From Arenicola marina (Eukaryota > Annelida > Polychaeta > Arenicolidae), in the NCBI GenBank assembly GCA_964019135.1, contig OZ025260.1, forward strand, positions 14,130,254 to 14,194,253: DNA of 64,000 nt, given 5' to 3'. The notes beneath the pieces were generated by a model that saw nothing but the letters and a program-made list of their open reading frames with translations, did no database searches and had not been told where the DNA came from. Made by a program: the position numbers and the translations under genes. Positions 39,101-51,900 of the stretch are shown piece after piece (position 1 is the stretch's first letter; each line of letters begins with the position of its first letter).

Positions 39101-42100
39101 TACTGGGTATGTTTCCCAAAAACTGGCAATTGGCCCACAATTAGAATATTATGTATTATCTATGTAGTAAATGTATGGATGGGAGTGGGATGGGATTGGA
39201 GAGATCTTTAAGATAGAGGGAACCTTCCCTCTCACTGACTTTTGTCCTTTTATTGACCAGGCTTGTTTGTTTGTTTTGTTTTTGTAGTTATTGACAAACA
39301 TTCCCACGAGGTGAAGACACTTCAGTCCTTCCATGAGAGAAATGTAAGTGAACCTGTCAACCATCTGTGGCGGTGGGTGCCGTTATGATGGGGAGATGAC
39401 TGCCATTGGAGGGCGGTATGACGCTGCGTTCTGTGTGGTCTGAATGCATCAGTCCCCTGACTGGTCAACCCCCTCCACCCCTCCCTCCCATAAGCTTCGT
39501 TGTCATATACTCGCGGGATAGGTTCATCTCGCCCCATGTCATTCTCCCGAAATGAGGTTAAATTTAACACCGTGTGCCCAAAATTGTTTTAAAATATCAA
39601 AATTAAAATTGTCATTATTCAATTTATAACTTGAATGGCAATGATGTGGAGGCGACGCGTTGGACGTGGATACGAGAAGATGTATGCCATGAACAACATA
39701 AAACACGTTACGAACTATACGAGTGAAATATGAAATATGTGGCAAGCTTTGATTTGTTTTCAGACTCAAGAGCTCAAGAAGGAGAAAGAGGATGCGCTGG
39801 AGAAACAGAGCGACGAGCATGCTGACGACCTAATAGCACAACAAGCACAACACGACGGACATCTCGAAGGTAGGCAGTCCCCACAGCGTAACACGTTAAT
39901 GACGTCACAGGTAGGGAGTCCCCACAGCGTAACCCGTTAATGACGTCACAGGTAGGCAGTCCCCACAGCGTAACACGTCAATGACGTCACAGGTAGGGAG
40001 TCCCCACAGCGTAACCCGTTAATGACGTCACAGGTAGGGAGTCCCCACAGCGTAACACGTCAATGACGTCACAGGTAGGGAGTCCGCACAGCGTAACACG
40101 TCAATGACGTCACAGGTAGGGAGTCCCCACAGCGTAACACGTCAATGACGTCACAGGTAGGGAGTCCCCACAGCGTAACCCGTTAATGACGTCACAGGTA
40201 GGGAGTCCCCACAGCGTAACACGTCAATGACGTCACAGGTAGGGAGTCCGCACAGCGTAACCCGTCAGTCACGTCACAGGTAGGGAGTCCCCACAGCGTA
40301 ACCCGTCAATGACGTCACAGGTAGGGAGTCCCCACAGCGTAACCCGTCAGTCACGTCACAGGTAGGCAGTCCCCACAGCGTAACACGTCAATGACGTCAC
40401 AGGTAGGGAGTCCCCACAGCGTAACACGTCAATGACGTCACAGGTAGGGAGTCCCCACAGCGTAACACGTCAGTGACGTCACAGGTAGAGAGTCCCCACA
40501 GCGTAACACGTCAGTGACGTCACAGGTAGGGAGTCCCCACAGCGTAACCCGTCAGTGACGTCACAGGTAGGCAGTCCCCACAGCGTAACACGTCAGTCAC
40601 GTCACAGGTAGGCAGTCCCCACAGCGTAACACGTCAGTCACGTCACAGGTAGGCAGTCCCCACAGCGTAACACGTCAGTCACGTCACAGGTAGGCAGTCC
40701 CCACAGCGTAACACGTCAGTCACAGGTAGGGAGTCCCCACAGCGTAACACGTCAGTCACGTCACAGCTAGGCAGTCCCCACAGCGTAACACGTCAGTCAC
40801 GTCACAGGTAGGGAGTCCCCACAGCGTAACCCGTCAGTCACAGGTAGGGAGTCCCCACAGCGTAACCCGTCGGTCACGTCACAGGTAGGCAGTCCCCACA
40901 GCGTAACCCGTCAATGACGTCACAGGTAGGGAGTCCCCACAGCGTAACAGGTCAGTGACGTCACAGGTAGGGAGTCCCCACAGCGTAACCCGTCAGTCAC
41001 GTCACAGGTAGGGAGTCCCCACAGCGTAACACGTCAGTCACGTCACAGGTAGGCAGTCCCCACAGCGTAACACGTCAGTCACGTCACAGGTAGGCAGTCC
41101 CCACAGCGTAACACGTCAGTCACGTCACAGGTAGGCAGTCCCCACAGCGTAACACGTCAGTCACAGGTAGGGAGTCCCCACAGCGTAACACGTCAGTCAC
41201 GTCACAGCTAGGCAGTCCCCACAGCGTAACACGTCAGTCACGTCACAGGTAGGGAGTCCCCACAGCGTAACCCGTCAGTCACAGGTAGGGAGTCCCCACA
41301 GCGTAACAGGTCAGTGACGTCACAGGTAGGCAGTCCCCACAGCGTAACACGTCAGTCACGTCACAGGTAGGGAGTCCCCACAGCGTAACACGTCAGTGAC
41401 GTCACAGGTAGGGAGTTCCCACAGCGTAACCCGTCAGTGACGTCACAGGTAGGGAGTCCTCACAGCGTAACACGTCACAGGTAGGGAGTCCCCACAGCGT
41501 AACACGTCAGTGACGTCACAGGTAGGGAGTCCCCACAGCGTAACCCGTCAGTGACGTCACAGGTAGGGAGTCCTCACAGCGTAACACGTCACAGGTAGGG
41601 AGTCCCCACAGCGTAACACGTCAGTCACGTCACAGGTAGGGAGTCCTCACAGCGTAACACGTCAGTCACGTCACAGGTAGGGAGTCCCCTCAGCGTAACA
41701 CGTCAGTCACAGGTAGGGAGTCCCCACAGCGTTACACGTCAGTCACATGTAGGGAGTCCCCACAGCGTAACACGTCAGTCACAGCTAGGGAGTCCCCACA
41801 GCGTAACACATCAGTAACAGGTAGGGAGTCCCCACAGCGTAACACGTCAGTCGCGTCACAGGTGTGGAGTCCCCACAGCGTAACACGTCAGTCACGTCAC
41901 AGGTAGGGAGTCCCCACAGCGTAACACGTCAGTCACGTCACAGGTAGGGAGTCCCCACAGCGTAACACGTCAGTCACGTCACAGGTAGAGAGTCCCTACA
42001 ACGTAACACGTCACGTCACAGGTAGGGAGTCCCCACAGCGTAACACGTCAGTCACGTCACAGGTAGGCAGTCCCCACAGCGTAACACGTCAGTCACGACA

Positions 42101-45100
42101 CAGGTAGGGAGTCCCCACAGCGTAACACGTCAGTCACGTCACAGCTAGGGAGTCCCCACAGCGTAACACGTCACAGGTAGGGAGTCCCCACAGCGTAACC
42201 CGTCAGTCACGTCACAGGTAGGTAATGTTTAAGACATTCATCAGCAACTGAGTTTCTTTAAGAATTGACTTAATGGAAGCCGCGCTGGACACATACCGCA
42301 AGTTCGATTCACAAAACTTCTCCTGAAATGACTGAAATGCATGCGATTTCTAATCAGCACACCGCCGCTCTCAGATGCCTACAATACCAGTCTTTAGTCT
42401 TACACCCACTCCATGCCGTCTGTCTTCATGGACCCAGCCCTGAAACAACCGTGACAACAGCTGTGTACTCATTGGATTACAACTGACGTGAACAGCACGG
42501 TTACTGGATGCCTCAGGGGTGTATAGTAAACGGCGCCACCGTGGTTGACAAGGGCCCGGTGGGGAGGGGAGAGGGGGGGGGAGGCAGCCTCTCGATAGGT
42601 CCGTGGGAGGGCGGGGAGCGGGGGGGGGGAGACTTGGTCCGTTTATATGCAGAGTAAATGATCGTAATATCACTACAAGTCAAAGCTCGTCGAGCGGTGG
42701 ATGAAGTCCTTGTAACTACCAACCGGGTCTGTCGTGGTGGAAATGGTCGTGGGTTCGAACCCTGACTGACACCTGATGCATCATCTGGGGCGGGTTCATC
42801 CGACCCCTATGTCATTGTCTCGGCAGGTTGCCTCGGCCCAATGTAGCCGTCTTATGCGCACACGTGACCTAGAGAATGCCATGCGTATGGCCACTTCCGG
42901 TTTGTTGTGCCAGCCTGGTAGCGATGGCTTCGCCACGGTTGTGACCTTTAACCTTTGGCGGTTTCCTGTATCTGCCCATATCGCCGGTGATGATCTATGC
43001 GTGTGCTATTGGTGTCTGGTTGGAGGTTCGCGCCACCCGTGGGTAGCCGCCTGGGCCATTGGCGCCTGCTCTCCTTGTGATAGTGATTTATTTCGTTTCC
43101 AAGGCCATCAGACCCATAATTCAGGATTCTCCTATCTATCTATGAAGGGGAGTCACTGGCACAGGTGGTAAACGGCATCAGCTTCCGCTTATTTTGTGTG
43201 ACCATACGGATTGTTTCGAAACTGCCGTATATTTACGGTGGTCTCTCACAGAATTTTCAGCCTACGGTAGACCGTAGTCTACCGGAAATGATTATTCTTG
43301 CGTTGTATTTAGCTGTGCCCACGCTTCTCTGTGTTGGTTTAGTTGGTCCAGCTGTATATATATATATATATTTATATATGTATGTAAATATATCGTGGCG
43401 TGATCCGGGGGGGTCAGATGGAGTCCCGAACCACGGCACACCTGTTGGAGAGAAACGTCTGCCGACCTGAAAATCTGGGCCTCCTCTGCCCCCCCCCCTC
43501 CCCCCCCCTCTCCACACACACACACACACACACACACCTGATCTCCCCACCATCATCTCCCACCCACCACCACCCACCCTCCACCACCGCCACCCACCCT
43601 CCACCACCGCCACCCACCCTCCACCACCGCCACTCTAAGGGTTGCTGGTCCCTGTCCCACGTAAAGAGAGGAAGTTAATAAGCCAACGGAGGTGGTGTTG
43701 ACTCACTCAACACAGGCCTCGAGTAAATTAAATCCCCTGCCCCCCCCCCCCTTACCCCTCTCTAGGGTGGTGAGTCCCTCTATAGGGGGGTGATTTCTTC
43801 TCTAGGGGGGTAAGTCCCTGTCTAAGGGGGTGAGTCCCTCTCTAGCGGGGTGAGTCCCTGTCTAGCAGGTGAGTCCCTCTATAGGGGGGTGAGTCCCTAT
43901 ACAGGGGGGTGAGTCCCTCTCTCACCTCACTACCCACTCACTGTCTGAGGCGACAGGCTGACGGACCAGGCAGACCACAAAGGGGTTACGGTGATGGCGC
44001 TGTGGACATTGTACGGGTGTAGTCAGCTCAGACACCATGACAAGACCCTACTGCGGGATGTGGGGGGGGGGGGTGGCTCAATGGCCGAGGGGTAGGATGT
44101 GGGGGAGGTGGGGGGGGGGGGCGGGTGGCTCAATGGCCGAGGGGTAGGATGTGGGGGAGGTGGGAGATGTATGGGCGGAGAATCCTCAATGGAAATGTTT
44201 ACGTTCACAAGTTTCTGGTGTCAGCAAGCGGCGGTCGATTATCGATTGTGTGGGCTGATTGAAAAGTAAGAAAGGTTGGGGAGGAGGGCGCGTGTTACGT
44301 TATTACGGCTATGGGGGGGTGGGGTGCGGGGGTACAGCGGAGGGTTGCCATACAGGCTGACAGGCAGTGAGGCAATCTCCGGGATGATTAGCCTCTGGTA
44401 GGATATGTCTAAAAGGTGGATGCATTATTAATTAACCGTCTTTCTAGAGCTCCACGAGAAAACTTCCCCAAAGTATTTCTGACTGTGGTGTTACAGCAAT
44501 TATACCGTCAAGCAGTGGAGCGACTAAATCTAACACCCAGCCATTCACTTTTCGGCCCTGGTTTATGCATCCCCAATCCCTTTCACCCCCCCCCCCCGGC
44601 CCCCACCCGCCCCGTCATGACGTTCACAGACAATCTCGTGTCGTCCTGTTGACCAAGTCACCCGAGATCCACAAAGGCACAGTGCTGCCCCCTTCTGGTG
44701 CCTCTGGGCATCGAGGGTCGGGGACTCCGTGAAGCGAATCACTCTTGTCAATGCAGGATCAAAGACAGGGTTCAAACACTGCAGGGGGTATGTCCGGTAG
44801 GGTCTGGGGGTGTGGGGGCCGGGGGGGGGGGCTGAGAACTGTGCGAGAGAGAGACACGGGTCGGTAATGGTGGATCTACACAGAAGGCGGTCGCGTGTTG
44901 TTCTTGTCTTAACCGGAGGAATCAATGCAGTGAGACGTGGGAATCTGATACCCAGCCAAAACATTGTTGGTCGGTAGTTTGTACGCCGGCTTGGCATCAA
45001 GCCTCTTTCGGTTTTTCTCGTCCGGAAGGCCGTCGGGGCATTCCGATGAAGGGACATCTAGGTGGTGTCTTGAGGATATAGCGAGCGCTACATGCCGCCG

Positions 45101-45861
45101 TCAGCTCTACAGCTAGACAGGAGCAGCTCCTTCTCAATCACGGCCGTCGTTTAATTTAAGTGACTTTAATGCATTATCCCCGGTACCCTCACCACGTGGC
45201 ATGATGGTGACCATGATGACGTGAAAACAAAGGTCGGGACGATAGGAATATTGATGAGACAAGCTGAAGTCATCAATACACTGGTTGTGTGATGCGGGCG
45301 CTGTGCGTCACCCGTCCGTCATCTGTGAGAGTGGGTAACGAGTTGTAACACCAGCTGTAACCCAATGTTGATTTGTATCGACTCGCCGCAATCTGACGAG
45401 CGTACATCATACTGTGCGTGTGGTTGGACGGGTGTGTGATATAGTGGGGCCAGCCACCCACCACAAGGACTGCACAGACCTCGCCCGTGCCATCATGGAT
45501 GTCCTTCAGGGATAGATGATGGATGCACCGAGACGTCGTGACAATGTGTGTGATACTTGAGGAACAGTAGCGGTATTTCACACTCCTTGGAGTGAGTGTT
45601 TCGTCGAGTTTGAGGGGAGCGCTCAAGAGCTTTGAGTGGCAATCTGATCTGGAACCTGATCGACAATGTGATCTGCAGTCTCATCGTCATTGTGATCTGC
45701 AGGCTGATCTGCAGGCTGATCCGCAGGCTGATCCGCAGGCTGATCTGCGTTCTAATTTCAGTCGGATACGCAATTCTATAAGTTCTAAGCTGTGACCTGA
45801 CCTGCTGCAGCCTGATCTGGACCCTTCTCCCTTGCTCCATGCGTACTACACAGTCCAATAT

Positions 45862-45902
<41 letters not shown>

Positions 45903-48900
45903 CATATATATATATATATTACATATATTGGTAGCGTTGTGATGACGTAGAGGCACCACCGGAAGTGACGTCACTTGGAGGTTGTCCTATCATTTGATTA
46001 ACCGAATCCGACGACATCCAGCCATTTATTAGAGACAGAGGAGGCGTCCATTGGTCACGTGGTGGCTGGGATATGTCTTGTGGTCTGCGGCATATTGGGC
46101 TCAGTTTGCTGTGCCGACACCACCGATCACTACCACTATGGCGCCTTGAAAGGTGTCCCTGTTCAGCGTCGCGCTGCTTCAAGCTGGCGTGCATCGGGAG
46201 TTGTGTTCATCTAGGCATTAGGACAGCGATGGCAGCTTGAAGTGCTTTAGGATAGCAACTGTTACGTCACAAGTTCCCGTGACGCGGTTCGTCCCCGGCC
46301 GTCAGTAGGTCATGATATTATGTCATGACCAGGAAGGCAACAACAACACGGTCACGGCGACTAACAGTGGAAACAGCAGGCCTACATCCCTCGCTACACT
46401 GGCACGGTCACGGCGACTAACAGTGGAAACATTAGGCCTACATCCCTCCCTACACTGGCACGGTGACGGCGACTTCCAGTGGAGACAATAGGCCTACATC
46501 CCTCGCTACACTGGCCCAATGTTTAACCTTCATGTGCGCCAAAGCGGCGAAACAAGCGATGTGTCCTCCCCCTCTCTGTGCGTGTCATTGTCCGCCCGTT
46601 TGACACTGTGACCACGTGCGTAAGCTCACCATAGACTGGCTGCGGTCTATGGTCAACCAGGGACAGACGGAGTGTCTGACCGCAACGCCTGACTTGCTAA
46701 AGGGGCATTCATATATATTACAAGATACAACATTGGCTTCTTTAAGCCAAATTTAAGGGATTTTAAGTCAAATTGGCGTAATTAAAATGTCGAAGATGGC
46801 CACCAACGGTACGAGCAAGTTCTTCATCGTCCTGGCTGCCATGAAAGGTAATATCCTCACCCTCAGACCCCCAGAGTACGAGGGTATCACTTCAGACAGA
46901 TATCCAAGGTGTGACGTCATTATGTGACGTCATCGTACTCGGTAATCATCAAGATTTGTCGAGTGATTATCCGGTTCAAAATACATAAATAGTCACCCAA
47001 GAATTGGATTTTCTGAATTAAGAAAGTGCTAACATTATATTGAAGAGGATTTCTTAATCATGAGTACCACTACAACGAACTGGTGAGGAAAAGACGGAAA
47101 ATACACTTATCGTAACTTATGAGGGAATTATAAATACGGCCCCAGGGACGGCAGAATGCAGCGTTCTCCCGACCTATTTATAACCGTGGAGGGTGAAGGG
47201 TCCGGCCTTTGGGGCATAATTAACATGCGATGATGGCGCCCCCTACTGACGGTAACCTGCAACCGACATGCAGAGTTTGTCCCTCTATCGGAAAGCTGTG
47301 AAAGTTAAGACACTTTTTAATAATGTCGAATTATGGACAATCGGACCAGTTTTCTATAATTTTATCTGTCAACAATACTGAATTTAAAGGGTCTGCGCCC
47401 TATGAATGTTCCTGGATTACTGAATGGCGAGGGGTAAAGTTGATATGAAGGGTTAAATGTCCTTTCTCTTTGCTTTCAGAACTGCAGAAGACTCACGAAA
47501 CACAACTGGAGGAAATCACGATGAGATTCCAGAACATCAAGATGGTGCTCTCCGTAAGTCTCCGCATACTCAGGGTGTGGCTTGTGTATGTCCTCCTCAG
47601 CAATGGTGGACGCCATCAACTTCAATGATAATAGTCATATATTTTGTGACTGGGAGTTATTTGTCAATCAAAGATAGTCTTGTCTATGTTGAACCGCGAG
47701 ATCCTGCATTGTGTTGGATCCAACGTTAACGTCACATTTGACGCCAACCCAACAATTTTATGCATGACGCCAAGCCTATACGCGTACTTAACGCCAACCA
47801 ATATCTGACCCCTGCCGTTGACGCCACCACTATATCTGACCCCTGCCGTTGACGCCACCTCTATATCTGACGGTTGACGCCGCTTCTATATCTGACTCCT
47901 GTCGTTGACGCCACCTCTATATCTGACCCCTGACGTTGACGCCACCACTATATCTGACCCCTGCCGTTGACGCCCCCTCTATATCTGACCGTTGACGCCG
48001 CTCCTATATCTGACTCCTGTCGTTGACGCCACCACTATATCTGACCCCTGCCGTTGACGCCCCCTCTATATCTGACCGTTGACGCCGCTTCTATATATGA
48101 CCCCTGCCGTTGACGCCACCTCTATCTGACCGTTGACGCCGCTCCTATATCTGACTCCTGTCGTTGACGCCACTTCTATGTCTGACCCCTGCCGTTGACG
48201 CCACCACTATATCTGACCCCTGTCGTTGACGCCACGTCTATATCTGACCCCTGCCGTTGACGCCACCTCTATATCTTGGCCCCCGCCGTTGACGCCACCG
48301 CCATGTCTGACCCCTGCCGTTGACGCCACCGCTATGTCTGACCCCTGCCGTTGACGCCACCGCTATGTCTGACCCCTGCCGTTGACGCCACCACTATATC
48401 TGACCCCTGTCGTTGACGCCACCTCCATATCTGACCCCTGCCGTTGACGCCACCTCTATATCTGACCCTTGTCGTTGACGCCACCGCTATATCTGACCCC
48501 TGACGCCACAGGAGAAGGTGGACATTCTGGTGGCGGAGTGTGAGGAGATGCGGCGGAGAGAGCAGACCAACCTGGCGCACTACCAGCGCGAGGCGGAGAT
48601 GCGCATCCAGCAGGCGGTGCTGCCCTACCAACACCTCTCCCAGGAGATCGAGAGCCTCCGCGCCGTCATGGAACTCAGGAACCACGAGATTCACGAGCTG
48701 CGCAGGCACAAGGCCGAGCTGGAGAAACAGGTAACGGACTGAGGCTGGAGAAACGGGTAACAGGCTGAGGCTGGAGAAACAGGTAACGGACTGAGGCTGG
48801 AGAAACGGGTAACAGGCTGAGGCTGGAGAAACAGGTAACAGGCTGAGCCTGGAGAAACAGGTAACGGACTGAGGCTGGAGAAACAGGTAACGGACTGAGG

Positions 48901-51900
48901 CTGGAGAAACGGGTAACAGGCTGAGGCTGGAGAAACGGGTAACAGGCTGAGGCTGGAGAAACGGGTAACGGGCTGAGGCTGGAGAAACGGGTAACGGACT
49001 GAGGCTGGAGAAACGGGTAACAGGCTGAGGCTGGAGAAACGGGTAACAGGCTGAGGCTGGAGAAACGGGTAACGGGCTGAGGCTGGAGAAACAGGTAACA
49101 GGCTGAGGCTGGAGAAACAGGTAACAGGCTGAGCCTGGAGAAACAGGTAACGGACTGAGGCTGGAGAAACAGGTAACGGACTGAGGCTGGAGAAACGGGT
49201 AACAGGCTGAGGCTGGAGAAACGGGTAACAGGCTGAGGCTGGAGAAACGGGTAACGGGCTGAGGCTGGAGAAACGGGTAACAGGCTGAGGCTGGAGAAAC
49301 AGGTAACAGGCTGAGCCTGGAGAAACAGGTAACGGACTGAGGCTGGAGAAACAGGTAACGGACTGAGGCTGGAGAAACGGGTAACAGGCTGAGGCTGGAG
49401 AAACGGGTAACAGGCTGAGGCTGGAGAAACGGGTAACGGGCTGAGGCTGGAGAAACGGGTAACTCAAATTAGAGAAACAGTTAAGATCACTGTTACATAA
49501 ATCTGTGGCTCTATGTGTACGACGAGCCAAAGCTGTATCGGTTATGACTTGTTGAATACTCATTGGCACAGTAATCAGCCGTTCAGACGGTTAAAGCCCC
49601 CCCCACCTCGTTTTGCGCCTCAGCCCCCCCCCCCAATCTGTGGGCCCCCACCCCCCTCCGCTCTATGCCCCCCCCCCACTCTCCGCTCTGTGGGCCCCCA
49701 CCCTCCTCTGCTCTGTGCCTCGCCGTTCTAATCAATCTGTTGACCCGCCTCCCGTCACCCCCGCAGCTGGAGGAGCTCCCGCCGGCCAGGGACAAGATTC
49801 GCAGCATGGAGCAGAAGGTGGAGAACCTGGAGGCCATTGTGGACATCAAGGCCGACTACGAGCGGTGAGTGACCCCAGCGGTGGCGCCATCTAGGGGGCA
49901 GGAGTGAACTACTCTGTGGACCACCCCCCCACCCCCCATAGTGAAATATACATATGCCATACAGTATTAAATAAAAATTATTTTTTCGAAATGTCGGTAG
50001 CAAACTAATGGTTTTATATTTTAAAATATTAAACTGTAAGCGTGCATTAGAAAGAAGTGAAAGACTCAGTGGTGTATAAGAGTACTAAACGACATCCGTG
50101 TAATAGACACTACTTTTCATATTAAATAAGCAGTGATAAGTCTATATGTCGACATATTTACGCGCTATGGAAATAACCTTGTTTGCATAACAAGATTATT
50201 ACAGTACATTATTACATTATATACCGTGTTTACGGGGTTTGGACCCCTGGGAGCGTGGCTGACGCCGTGTTGTGACTCCCGCTGCGTGGCTGACGCCGTG
50301 TTGTGCCTCCCGCTGCGTGGCTGACGCCGTGTTGTGCCTCCCGCTGCGTGGCTGACGCCGTGTTGTGCCTCCCGCTGCGTGGCTGACGCCGTGTTGTGCC
50401 TCCCGCTGCGTGGCTGACGCCGTGTTGTGCCTCCCGCTGCGTGGCTGACGCCGTATTGTGCCTCCCGCTGCGTGGCTGACGCCGTGTTGTGCCTCCCGCT
50501 GCGTGGCTGACGCCGTGTTGTGCCTCCCGCTGCGTGGCTGACGCCGTGTTGTGCCTCCCGCTGCGTGGCTGACGCCGAGTTGTGACTCCCGCTGCGTGGC
50601 TGACGCCGTGTTGTGCCTCCCGCTGCGTGGCTGACGCCGTGTTGTGCCTCCCGCTGCGTGGCTGACGCCGTGTTGTGCCTCCCGTTGCGTGGCTGACGCC
50701 GTGTTGTGCCTCCCGCTGCGTGGCTGACGCCGTGTTGTGCCTCCCGCTGCGTGGCTGACGCCGTGTTGTGCCTCCCGCTGCGTGGCTGACGCCGAGTTGT
50801 GACTCCCGCTGCGTGGCTGACGCCGTGTTGTGCCTCCCGCTGCGTGGCTGACGCCGTGTTGTGCCTCCCGCTGCGTGGCTGACGCCGTGTTGTGCCTCCC
50901 GCTGCTTGGCTGACGCCGTGTTGTGCCTCCCGCTGCGTGGCTGACGCCGTGTTGTGCCTCCCGCTGCGTGGCTGACGCCGTGTTGTGCCTCCCGCTGCGT
51001 GGCTGACGCCGTGTTGTGCCTCCCGCTGCGTGGCTGACGCCGTGTTGTGCCTCCCGCTGCGTGGCTGACGCCGTGTTGTGCCTCCCGCTGCGTGGCTGAC
51101 GCCGTGTTGTGCCTCCCGCTGCGTGGCTGACGCCGAGTTGTGACTCCCGCTGCGTGGCTGACGCCGTGTTGTGCCTCCCGCTGCGTGGCTGACGCCGTGT
51201 TGTGCCTCCCGCTGCGTGGCTGACGCCGTGTTGTGCCTCCCGCTGCGTGGCTGACGCCGTGTTGTGCCTCCCGCTGCGTGGCTGACGCCGTGTTGTGCCT
51301 CCCGCTGCGTGGCTGACGCCGTGTTGTGCCTCCCGCTGCGTGGCTGACGCCGTGTTGTGCCTCCCGCTGCGTGGCTGACGCCGTGTTGTGCCTCCCGATG
51401 CAGGCCGGCTCCTAACCTGGGGATATAATTATACCACCCACTCATCCTTCGTTTTCCCGGGAGGTTCATTGGCTCAGTTTAGCCCTTGTCCTGATTATGT
51501 GCACAAAAGCAGTGTTAAAAAAGCCCAATTTACCTATTAGTTGCCGTTGTTTCCGTTGGCGCTGCAGGCAGCTGGCCGAGAAGCATCAGGTGCTGCTGCG
51601 GCGGTACGACCGCGAGTCGAAGGCCAACAAGCGGCTGTCCATGGACAACGAGGAGCTCGCCTGGCGCCTCTCCATGAACGACTCCGGGTCTCCGGACATG
51701 ATGCGCCGCTCCATCAGCCACTCGCCCACCGGCAGCGAGGCCTCCGCCGCCGCCAGCACCCCGGAACCCTTCCGCCGGCGCCGCTCGCCCATGCCCCCCT
51801 CCTCCCCGCGCACCCCCAACGGCAGCGCCACCGGCATCCCCTACCCCACCCACAGCAGTCCCAATGGTGTCGGGGGAGGGGGCGGGGGTGGGGGTGGGCA

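Noticed and set aside
46763..46847. The 46787 exon as an ordinary internal exon
   Set aside because: The nearest upstream AG (46766-46767) would need phase 2, while exon I leaves in phase 1, and phase 1 reading meets TAA. Only a first-exon reading fits.
48691..49569. 292-codon Pro/Ser/Leu repeat frame on the minus strand
   Set aside because: Antisense reading of the 26-bp splice-site array; no independent support.
50165..51469. 434-codon frame with QREAQHGVSHAAGGTTRRQP repeats on the minus strand
   Set aside because: Three 10-11-residue readings of the 31-bp array in one frame; no start or domain evidence.
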